Source: an uncultured Flammeovirgaceae bacterium
GTDB taxonomy: Bacteria > Bacteroidota > Bacteroidia > Cytophagales > Cyclobacteriaceae
NCBI GenBank assembly: GCA_946886805.1
Contig: CAMPJM010000312.1
Coordinates: forward strand, 1-5,439
Reading direction: 5' to 3'
Length of the DNA: 5,439 nucleotides
The first letter of the stretch is position 1. Every line of letters starts with the position of its first letter. The notes under the pieces were generated by a model, which did no database searches, was not told where the DNA came from, and saw only the letters and a program-made list of their open reading frames with translations. Of this stretch, positions 1 to 5,439 are shown piece after piece. Made by a program: the position numbers and the translations under genes.

Positions 1-749
1 GATTAGAATATGTTTTTGATAACACAATCCTCAAAGGCCTGAATTTATACCATGGAACCCGGGCCAATGTTAGTTTATCCCATTATCAGGGAGTAAGTGA
101 TAAAGAAAAATCCTTTAGCAATTTTGAATTAGATTTTAGACATTATCAGCCTATCCATAGGGAAATAACACTCGCTACAAGGGTGTTTTTTGGTCATTTT
201 TTTGGGAATGCTCCCAAAAGCTATCTACTAGGTGGTATGGATAACTGGCTATTTAATGAAATCGATGGTGGCGAAGTGAGCAGTGATCCTCTGTATGCTG
301 CGAAGGAGTTTGACAATAGCGATATCCTATTCCATAGGTTTACGACCAACCTCCGTGGTTTCGACTACAATAAATTTAATGGGACCAGCACATTTTTGTT
401 CAATGCGGAGTTACGAATTCCCTTGATCAAATATTTGCATAAAGGGCCTATTGCATCTAATTTCTTTAGAAATTTACAACTAATCGGGTTCTATGATTTT
501 GGCTCCGCATGGCGCGGAAATTCTCCTTTTGAAGAAACCAACAGTATAAATACAGAAACTATTGCTTTGGACGGGTCCCCCTTTAGAGCAACCATTAAAA
601 ATTTCAAAAATCCATGGCTCGCCAGCTACGGTGCTGGAGCGCGAACGGTTCTTCTTGGGTATTATTTGAAATTTGACGTCGCATGGCCTATTGAAGATTT
701 TATAGTTGGTTCTCCCCAATACTACATTACTTTGGGCTATGATTTTTAA
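1..749 (+). CDS. Omp85/BamA-TamA-type outer-membrane beta-barrel protein, C-terminal part (5' end outside window)
   Basis: The frame is open from the first full codon at position 3, giving 248 visible residues before TAA at 747-749; a GTG at 183 lies inside this frame and is not the true start. The visible part reads as alternating beta-strands and ends with YYITLGYDF, with the terminal phenylalanine typical of barrels inserted by the Bam machinery. The segment NLRGFDYNKFNG followed by FNAELRIPL matches the (V/I/L)RGF motif and following strand of Omp85 barrels, where the arginine sits in loop 6 inside the barrel. YDFGSAWRG is another typical strand-turn of this family. Segments such as GGMDNWLF resemble Bacteroidota proteins that join an N-terminal TolB-like beta-propeller to a surface-antigen barrel, but that N-terminal part is not visible here. 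Likely location is the outer membrane; the role in protein insertion or transport is inferred from the family. No terminator is evident after the stop. Confidence 0.75.
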   Translation, partial: LEYVFDNTILKGLNLYHGTRANVSLSHYQGVSDKEKSFSNFELDFRHYQPIHREITLATRVFFGHFFGNAPKSYLLGGMDNWLFNEIDGGEVSSDPLYAAKEFDNSDILFHRFTTNLRGFDYNKFNGTSTFLFNAELRIPLIKYLHKGPIASNFFRNLQLIGFYDFGSAWRGNSPFEETNSINTETIALDGSPFRATIKNFKNPWLASYGAGARTVLLGYYLKFDVAWPIEDFIVGSPQYYITLGYDF

Positions 750-898
750 AGGCGTGGTTAAAAACAGCTAATTTTAAAGTTCATGCTTATTTAATTAGGG
801 ACTTATAATCCATCTGATCATGTTACTTGGACATGTTGTCTTGGTTAATCCTCCATTCGCACAGTTTCGTTAATGAGATCTTTCACTGCCTCATAGCA

Positions 899-1083
899 TA
901 GGGAAATCGCCTTTAAGATATTCCGAATTAAACGAAATACGGCTCCTTATCATTAGTACCCGTCCGACCGCTGTATTATTGAAGAAGAAATGTATTTTAA
1001 ATATTCTGGCAATTTCAGAAATGAGCAGTCGGACGGATGAGTAGTTCATTGAAGCTCCTTTCACTTTTAAAGCGATTTTCCTA
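899..1083. repeat. Nested imperfect palindrome, possible MITE-like or REP-like intergenic repeat
   Basis: The inner arms are CCGTCCGACCGCT at 960-972 and AGCAGTCGGACGG at 1024-1036, reverse complements except for one base (a wobble pair if transcribed from the minus strand). The outer arms are 899-916 (TAGGGAAATCGCCTTTAA) and 1067-1083 (TTAAAGCGATTTTCCTA), complementary with one gap and one mismatch. The small palindrome TATTT-T-AAATA at 993-1003 is centred on base 998, exactly the centre of the inner arms, and TTCTG/CAGAA at 1004-1020 can form a further small stem. Direct copies of CCTCATAGCA lie at 889-898 and 1084-1093, just outside the outer arms. No transposase is present. The architecture fits a decayed non-autonomous repeat or an exported structured RNA; which of the two cannot be told from one copy. 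Confidence 0.5.
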
Positions 1084-1110
1084 CCTCATAGCAATAATTT
1101 TTAAGCAAAT

Positions 1111-1129
1111 AATATAAAAGTATTATATT
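1111..1129. promoter_or_regulatory. A+T-only inverted repeat in the yicC leader
   Basis: AATATAA at 1111-1117 and TTATATT at 1123-1129 are perfect reverse complements around a 5-base centre, ending about 30 bases before the yicC ATG. It could be an operator or part of the core promoter, but a 7-base A+T repeat in A+T-rich DNA can arise by chance. Confidence 0.2.
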
Positions 1130-1158
1130 GCCCTACCAATGAAAAGCAAATAGTGATT

Positions 1159-2040
1159 ATGATAAAATCAATGACAGGTTATGGGCTTGCGAGTCATGAA
1201 GCAGAAAATGTAAAAATTGTTGTAGAAGTAAAAACCCTCAATTCTAAGTTTCTCGACCTAAACTTAAAATTGCCCAGATCTTTTTCCGAGAAGGAAATGG
1301 CGGTAAGAAAATTAGTCTCTGATAAATTAGAGCGAGGCAAGGTGGGCTTATCCGTTGATTATATGGATGGTGAAATGAATCTGCCTAAGCTTTCGCTGAA
1401 TGAGGAGCTGTTTAAATCCTACTATAACCAATTGAAGTCCCTTGCGATAAGTGTAGGTGCAGATACGTCTGATATTTTTAAACTTGCTTTGCAATCCCCT
1501 GATGTTATGATGGCCGACCCTCAGGCAGCAGATGTAAATCTAAAAAATTGGGACGTTGTAAAAGACACTATAGAAGAAGCTTTGAGTAAATGTGACCATT
1601 TCAGAATACAGGAAGGTGGTACCCTACAAATTCAAATTGGTGCTTCCATAAAAATGATCGAAGAATTACTGAATAAGGTAATTGAGCAGGATCCACAACG
1701 AACAGAAACCATCCGTGCCAGAATAAAGCAAAATGTTGAGGAACTGAGCATGAAAGGTGTCGCTGATGAAAACAGGCTTGAGCAGGAAATAATATATTAT
1801 GTCGAAAAGCTGGATATAAATGAAGAAAAAGTCCGTTTGAAAAGCCATCTCGATTATTTTATGGAGATGATGGATCAGCCGGTCTCTCAGGGGAAAAAAT
1901 TAGGCTTTATAAGCCAGGAAATCGGCAGAGAAATAAATACTATTGGCTCAAAAGCAAATGATGCCATCATTCAAAAACACGTAGTGGGTATGAAAGAAGA
2001 GCTTGAAAAAATTAAAGAGCAACTATTAAATATCGTTTAA
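1159..2040 (+). CDS. yicC: YicC/YloC family endoribonuclease
   Basis: The 293-residue product begins MIKSMTGYG, the standard start of this family, so ATG at 1159 is chosen over the in-frame GTG at 1153 that would add only two residues. The YicC-type N-terminal domain spans about residues 1-155, including EVKTLNSKFLDLNLKLP near residues 23-39 and QEGGTL at 151-156, which matches the REGxxL motif. The C-terminal DUF1732 domain spans about 205-293, with ENRLEQE, KLDINEE, RLKSH and the strongly conserved GREINTIGSKANDA (256-269), ending in KEQLLNIV as family members do. Length is normal for the family. E. coli YicC is reported to be a metal-dependent, cytoplasmic endoribonuclease acting on the small RNA RyhB; the targets here are unknown. 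No Shine-Dalgarno sequence is visible. In many Bacteroidota, gmk follows yicC; here no gmk is present downstream, and the gene stands alone facing clpB. Confidence 0.96.
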   Translation: MIKSMTGYGLASHEAENVKIVVEVKTLNSKFLDLNLKLPRSFSEKEMAVRKLVSDKLERGKVGLSVDYMDGEMNLPKLSLNEELFKSYYNQLKSLAISVGADTSDIFKLALQSPDVMMADPQAADVNLKNWDVVKDTIEEALSKCDHFRIQEGGTLQIQIGASIKMIEELLNKVIEQDPQRTETIRARIKQNVEELSMKGVADENRLEQEIIYYVEKLDINEEKVRLKSHLDYFMEMMDQPVSQGKKLGFISQEIGREINTIGSKANDAIIQKHVVGMKEELEKIKEQLLNIV

Positions 2041-2307
2041 AGGTTTGAGTGAAGGGAAATGCATTTGGAATTCAGCAGGATTTCTGGGAGCTATTTATGA
2101 TACGATTACTTTTAGAGATCGAACAAATCATTTATCTTAATCATTGGTTATCGATTTAGGTTAAGCGCGGGGCAGGCAGTAAGATTAGGTCACTTCCACC
2201 AAGAGCAAATTTATTAGCGTAAATCACTTTCCCTTAGGGATTTCTTTAAGGTAATTTGGCAGCTTGAGTCTACTTGGAATAGCCAGTGGTGCCGATGGGT
2301 TCGGCTG
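2041..2307. other. Gene-free region downstream of yicC
   Basis: No coding frame, RNA gene or convincing terminator was recognised. Small features are a 10-base perfect palindrome AAATGCATTT at 2057-2066, a CCTTA/TAAGG pair at 2232-2236 and 2247-2251, and a short hairpin GCCGA-TGGGT-TCGGC at 2291-2305 that lacks a following T-run. TCACT, TAGGGA and TTTAAG occur here in the same order (2224-2250) as in the left flank and left arm of the palindrome upstream of yicC (883-916), possibly a faint second copy. Confidence 0.5.
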
Positions 2308-2571
2308 TTATCGAAGCGCAAGTTTATCGGGGTCTTGTCTGGAGTCCCAGATAGTTAAAATGTTTATTTGCTCGTCAATCTACTCATAAAAGATTAAGTA
2401 ATCACGTACGATCTTAAATCTAACATTTTTATCTGTTGTTGGCTTGCCAATGTTAGGATGTTGGGAAATTAAGCGTACAGCTTCTTTGAATAACCCATTA
2501 AGTTTGAGACTGTAAGTACTTGGCAGGATATCGCTGAAGCAAAAGTTGTTAGGCGATTTCGGGATCGACAC
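2308..2571 (-). pseudogene. RelE/ParE-family toxin relic interrupted by an in-frame TAG
   Basis: Read on the minus strand from GTG at 2571, 63 codons end at TAG (2380-2382). The same frame then continues without a gap through INILTIWDSRQDP to TAA at 2308-2310, and this is the conserved C-terminal strand of Bacteroidota ParE-like toxins. Family features before the stop are STYSLKLNGLFKEA, HPNIGKP and VRFKIVRDYLIFYE. The TAG occupies one residue position directly after LIFYE, so it looks like a nonsense substitution and not a frameshift. SDIL is joined almost directly to STYSLKL, whereas relatives usually carry a YWxxRNK-like segment between them, so a small in-frame deletion of perhaps 7-8 codons is also likely. 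No antitoxin gene lies upstream: the clpB terminator is only about 50 bases away. Intact toxins of this type inhibit gyrase or cleave mRNA; this copy should be inactive. A functional truncated protein or stop read-through is possible but unlikely. Confidence 0.75.
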
Positions 2572-2621
2572 TTTTTAATTTGCTATCAGGTTTTCTGCTT
2601 GATCCCCCAATTGGCTTAACC

Positions 2622-2656
2622 AAAAAGAAGCCGAAACATGAGTTCCGGCCTCTTTT
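2622..2656 (-). terminator. Intrinsic terminator of clpB
   Basis: The arms 2623-2637 and 2642-2656 pair over 15 bases around a 4-base loop (2638-2641). On the minus-strand transcript all positions pair, two of them as G-U wobble. The run of five A on the plus strand (2622-2626) gives a U-tract at the 3' end of the minus-strand RNA. It lies about 40 bases beyond the clpB stop codon, and separates clpB from the toxin relic further downstream. The other face ends in TCTTTT, so weak activity in the plus direction is possible. Confidence 0.85.
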
Positions 2657-2669
2657 GACAAACTTGGTT

Positions 2670-2690
2670 CTTTTACTTTTACTTTTACTT
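2670..2690. repeat. Short hexamer tandem repeat CTTTTA, about 3.5 copies
   Basis: Three perfect copies of CTTTTA plus a partial fourth (CTT) lie between the clpB stop codon and its terminator. The repeat is followed by TTAAATTTAAATTT-like sequence overlapping the end of clpB. It probably reflects replication slippage in non-coding DNA; no function is suggested. Confidence 0.7.
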
Positions 2691-2695
2691 TAAAT

Positions 2696-5308
2696 TTAAA
2701 TTTCTACTTCATCAAGATTTATGAACTGGATCTTGTGATTATCGTCTAAAGTTATCCCCACGACACCATCCTTGTGTACCTTCCCAGCTAAAATTTCTTT
2801 GGACAACTCGTTGAGAATTTCCCTTTGCATTACCCTCTTCAATGGTCTTGCACCGAACTGTGGATCAAACCCTGTTTGTCCCAGATAATCCAAAACATCG
2901 TTTGAAGCTTCTATTTTGATACCGTTTTCCTCCAAACGTTTTTGGATCAGTTTGAATTGAATATCCACTATCTTCCTCAAGTCCTTTTTAGACAACGGTC
3001 TAAACATGATCAGCTCATCAATCCGATTTAAAAATTCTGGTCTTACAGATCTTTTTAAGAGTTCAAATACCTGACTTTTTGTTTCCTCTATTATCACTTC
3101 TTCATTTTCCCCAGTCATTCTTTCAAAGTTTTCCTGGATCAAAGTAGATCCAATATTTGTAGTCATGATAATGATGGTATTCTTGAAATTAGCCACCCTT
3201 CCTTTATTATCGGTAAGCCTTCCATCATCCAAAACCTGCAATAGGATATTGAACACATCAGGATGCGCTTTTTCTATTTCGTCTAGCAATATCACGGAAT
3301 AAGGCTTCCTACGCACCGCCTCTGTTAACTGGCCGCCTTCATCATAACCAACATAACCCGGAGGAGCTCCAATTAATCTACTTACGGCATGTCTTTCCTG
3401 ATACTCAGACATATCGATCCTCACCATTGCATTTTCATCATTAAAGAGAAAATCGGCAAGAGACTTTGCCAACTCTGTTTTTCCTACCCCTGTCGTGCCC
3501 AAGAAAATAAAAGAACCAATTGGTCTTTTAGGGTCTTGTAATCCTGCACGACTTCTGCGGACAGCATCGGATAATGCCTGAATAGCCTCCTGCTGGCCAG
3601 CTACACGTTTCCCAAGCTCGCTTTCAAGGTGGAGCAGTTTTTCCCTGTCGCTTTGAAGCATTTTAGACACAGGAATTCCTGTCCATTTTGCCACTATCTC
3701 AGCGATATCTTCGGAATCTACTTCCTCTTTTAGTAGCGTGTTGTCGCCTTGCATTTCTTTTAATTGTTGCTGCAGCGTTTCCAGCTTTTGTTCACTCTCA
3801 CGAATGCGGCCATACCTTAGCTCTGCGACTCTTCCAAAATCACCAGATCTCTCTGCCTGTTCGGCTTCAATTTTATACTTTTCAATATTTTCTTTTTCAT
3901 GCTGAAGCCCATGGATAACAGATTTTTCATTATCCCATTTGGCTTTTAATTCATTTCTTTTACCAGATAGATCAGCAATTTCACGACTTAGAATAGCTTC
4001 TTTTTCTTTGTCTTTTTCCCTGCGGATTGCTTCCCGTTCTATTTCTAACTGCATGATTCGTCTTTGCAACTCGTCAAGTTCCTCCGGCAAAGAATCAATC
4101 TCTATTCTGAGTTTGGCTGCGGATTCATCAATTAAATCTATGGCTTTGTCGGGTAAAAATCTGTCTGTAATGTACCTGTTAGATAATTCAACTGCAGCAA
4201 TCACCGCATCATCTTTTATTCGCACCCCATGATGAATTTCGTACTTGTCTTTAATTCCCCTTAGTATGGAAATAGCGTCGGTTACACTTGGTTCATCAAC
4301 AATTACAGCCTGGAACCTTCTTTCCAAAGCCTTGTCTTTTTCGATGTACTTTTGATATTCCTTTAATGTAGTAGCACCGATAGCATGAAGCTCGCCTCTT
4401 GCCAATGCTGGTTTTAAGAGATTGGCTGCATCCATGGCACCTTCTCCACCACCTCCGGCTCCGATAAGTGTGTGAATTTCGTCGATGAAAAGCACTATTT
4501 CGCCATTAGAGTCTGTTACTTCCTTAATAACCGCCTTTAACCTTTCTTCAAACTCCCCTTTATATTTGGCGCCCGCTACCAGAAGGCCCATATCCAAAGA
4601 AATTAATATTTTGGACTTTAGATTCTCGGGAACATCACCGTCCACTATTCTTTGGGCCATCCCTTCAATGATAGCAGTTTTACCAACACCAGGTTCTCCC
4701 AAAAGAATAGGGTTGTTTTTCGTCCTTCTTGATAATATTTGAAGTACTCTTCTGATTTCTTCGTCCCTACCTATTACTGGGTCGATTTTACCGGCTTTGG
4801 CTAATTCGTTTAGGTTTTTTGAATAGCGTTCAAGCGATTTGTATTTTGCTTCAGCGTTTTGATCTTTTACTGTATCCCCTCCTCTCAGTTCTTTAATAGC
4901 CACTTTTAAATCTTTTTCATTCAAGCCTAAATCCTTTAACAGATTTGCGACCTTTTCTTTTCCGGCAACAAGACCTAGGATTATATGCTCAATAGCGACA
5001 AATTCATCTTTAAAATCTTTTAAAAGATTAGTTGCTTTCGTAAGTGCTGAATGGGAGTCATTAGATAAATAAGGTTGCTGACCACTTATCTTCGGATAAG
5101 TGTTTACAATTTCATCTAATCTTGTCTCCAGTTGGTTACGGTTTGCGTTAAGTTTCTTAAGCAAAAAGGAAATCACATTTTCATCTGAAAGCAGTATTGC
5201 CTTCAGTAAATGGCCCGGTTCAATAGCCTGTTGCTGGTTTGCAGAAGCAATTTCAGCAGCTTTTTGAATAGCCTCTTGAGATTTTATTGTATAGTTATTA
5301 AAATTCAT
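2696..5308 (-). CDS. clpB: ATP-dependent chaperone ClpB (Hsp100 disaggregase)
   Basis: The 870-residue product has the full ClpB architecture and normal length. The Clp N domain (about 1-145) is followed by AAA+ module 1: Walker A GEPGVGKT (204-211), pore-loop tyrosine in KYKGEFEE (Y249), Walker B VLFIDE (272-277) and arginine finger pair R330/R331. The coiled-coil M domain (about 405-525) marks ClpB as opposed to ClpA or ClpC. AAA+ module 2 has Walker A GTTGVGKT (604-611), pore loop GYVGYDEGG (651-659), Walker B VILLDE (672-677), sensor 1 TTN (716-718), RPEFLNRID (756-764) and sensor 2 GARPLKR (819-825). All key residues are present. The hexamer works with DnaK/DnaJ/GrpE in the cytoplasm to extract proteins from aggregates after heat stress. 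The ATG at 5308 gives the standard start of the N domain. There is no methionine between residues 1 and 217, so the internal start that yields a short ClpB isoform in E. coli has no ATG equivalent here. The gene stands alone, with its own terminator at 2622-2656. Confidence 0.99.
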   Translation of the reverse strand: MNFNNYTIKSQEAIQKAAEIASANQQQAIEPGHLLKAILLSDENVISFLLKKLNANRNQLETRLDEIVNTYPKISGQQPYLSNDSHSALTKATNLLKDFKDEFVAIEHIILGLVAGKEKVANLLKDLGLNEKDLKVAIKELRGGDTVKDQNAEAKYKSLERYSKNLNELAKAGKIDPVIGRDEEIRRVLQILSRRTKNNPILLGEPGVGKTAIIEGMAQRIVDGDVPENLKSKILISLDMGLLVAGAKYKGEFEERLKAVIKEVTDSNGEIVLFIDEIHTLIGAGGGGEGAMDAANLLKPALARGELHAIGATTLKEYQKYIEKDKALERRFQAVIVDEPSVTDAISILRGIKDKYEIHHGVRIKDDAVIAAVELSNRYITDRFLPDKAIDLIDESAAKLRIEIDSLPEELDELQRRIMQLEIEREAIRREKDKEKEAILSREIADLSGKRNELKAKWDNEKSVIHGLQHEKENIEKYKIEAEQAERSGDFGRVAELRYGRIRESEQKLETLQQQLKEMQGDNTLLKEEVDSEDIAEIVAKWTGIPVSKMLQSDREKLLHLESELGKRVAGQQEAIQALSDAVRRSRAGLQDPKRPIGSFIFLGTTGVGKTELAKSLADFLFNDENAMVRIDMSEYQERHAVSRLIGAPPGYVGYDEGGQLTEAVRRKPYSVILLDEIEKAHPDVFNILLQVLDDGRLTDNKGRVANFKNTIIIMTTNIGSTLIQENFERMTGENEEVIIEETKSQVFELLKRSVRPEFLNRIDELIMFRPLSKKDLRKIVDIQFKLIQKRLEENGIKIEASNDVLDYLGQTGFDPQFGARPLKRVMQREILNELSKEILAGKVHKDGVVGITLDDNHKIQFINLDEVEI

Positions 5309-5348
5309 AATTTGCGGTTTAAGATTCTTTTGGTGTTACTGCAAATTA
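5308..5348 (-). promoter_or_regulatory. Inverted repeat in the clpB leader that includes the start-codon A
   Basis: TAATTTGC at 5308-5315 and GCAAATTA at 5341-5348 are perfect 8-base reverse complements around a 25-base spacer. In the clpB mRNA they would form an 8-bp, mostly A-U stem whose 3' arm ends on the A of the AUG. Pairing next to the start codon could limit initiation at low temperature and melt on heating, which would suit a heat-shock gene. The stem is weak and the loop is long, so a DNA operator or chance is equally possible. TTAATTTG within the upstream arm on the minus strand is also one mismatch from the TAnnTTTG -7 consensus, but no TTG is suitably placed upstream. Confidence 0.3.
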
Positions 5349-5385
5349 AAAACCATTTTGATTATCACTTAGTTTGCTGAAATTT

Positions 5386-5424
5386 TGACATATATTTGAT
5401 TGTTTTTGCACTATAATTATGTCA
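5386..5424. promoter_or_regulatory. Second inverted repeat upstream of clpB
   Basis: TGACATA at 5386-5392 and TATGTCA at 5418-5424 are perfect 7-base reverse complements with a 25-base spacer, the same spacer length as the repeat at the clpB start. The spacing of about three helical turns would suit a protein bound on one face of the DNA. It does not match CIRCE or another heat-shock operator I know. On the plus strand the left arm lies in TTGACA (5385-5390), with TATAAT at 5412-5417, a loose match to a promoter reading out of the window, but the 21-base gap is too long for a typical sigma-70 promoter. Only the sequence symmetry is directly seen. Confidence 0.25.
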
Positions 5425-5439
5425 TTTTGTCTTATTTTT

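Larger units (their letters stand above)
750..1158. other. Gene-free intergenic region between the barrel gene and yicC
   Basis: All six frames are broken by stops and no codon pattern stands out. The stretch holds a nested inverted-repeat element (about 899-1083, listed separately) and then an A+T-rich leader that must carry the yicC promoter unless yicC is read through from the barrel gene. A weak match to the Bacteroidota -7 element (TAnnTTTG) is TAATTTTT at 1095-1102, without a convincing TTG about 20 bases upstream, so I do not call a promoter. No intrinsic terminator was found after the barrel gene. A four-codon frame ATG-AAA-AGC-AAA-TAG at 1139-1153 lies just before yicC and is probably chance. 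Confidence 0.6.

Noticed and set aside
183..749. GTG at 183 as the start of a separate 188-residue protein.
   Set aside because: The frame is open to the window edge, and the residues before 183 continue the same beta-strand pattern, so this is an internal codon of a longer gene.
2291..2305. Hairpin GCCGA-TGGGT-TCGGC as a possible terminator for yicC.
   Set aside because: The stem is only 5 bp, it is about 250 bases beyond the yicC stop, and no T-run follows.
2575..2665. Minus-strand open frame ending SQLGDQAENLIAN with its TAA three bases before the toxin-relic start, which could suggest the tail of an antitoxin.
   Set aside because: It has no start codon, runs through the clpB terminator hairpin and back into the end of clpB, and matches no antitoxin motif I recognise.
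3688..4742. Several plus-strand open frames of 76-97 codons opposite clpB, and short minus-strand frames opposite the barrel gene and yicC.
   Set aside because: They are antisense to strongly conserved coding sequence, have no domain features, and are explained as shadows of the real genes.
5385..5417. TTGACA and TATAAT as a sigma-70 style promoter for a divergent gene outside the window.
   Set aside because: The 21-base spacing is outside the usual range, Bacteroidota use a different consensus, and no downstream gene is visible; it is mentioned only within the inverted-repeat entry.

Overview
This is an A+T-rich bacterial window that most likely comes from the Bacteroidota, plausibly a Cytophagales-type genome. 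The phylum call rests on an Omp85-type barrel gene ending in phenylalanine, the weak or absent Shine-Dalgarno sequences before the two complete genes, the style of ParE-like toxin relic, and overall base composition. The family-level guess is inference only.

Layout from left to right. (1) Positions 1-749, plus strand: the C-terminal beta-barrel end of an Omp85/BamA-TamA-type outer-membrane protein, cut by the window edge. (2) Positions 750-1158: a gene-free gap holding a nested, decayed palindrome (about 899-1083) that looks like a MITE-like or REP-like intergenic repeat, followed by an A+T-rich leader. (3) Positions 1159-2040, plus strand: a complete yicC endoribonuclease-family gene. (4) Positions 2041-2307: no recognisable gene. 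(5) Positions 2308-2571, minus strand: a dead RelE/ParE-family toxin gene whose frame continues through one in-frame TAG into the conserved C-terminal motif of the family. (6) Positions 2622-2656: a strong intrinsic terminator for clpB. (7) Positions 2696-5308, minus strand: a complete clpB disaggregase gene. (8) Positions 5309-5439: the clpB leader and upstream region, with two inverted repeats of similar geometry, one of which includes the first base of the clpB start codon.

The three intact or partial genes are housekeeping functions (outer-membrane biogenesis or transport, RNA turnover, heat-shock protein disaggregation) and do not form one operon; yicC and clpB converge on the toxin relic. 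I see no convincing new biological system. The items most worth a second look are the nonsense-interrupted toxin relic without an antitoxin, the nested palindrome upstream of yicC, and the possible structured leader of clpB.
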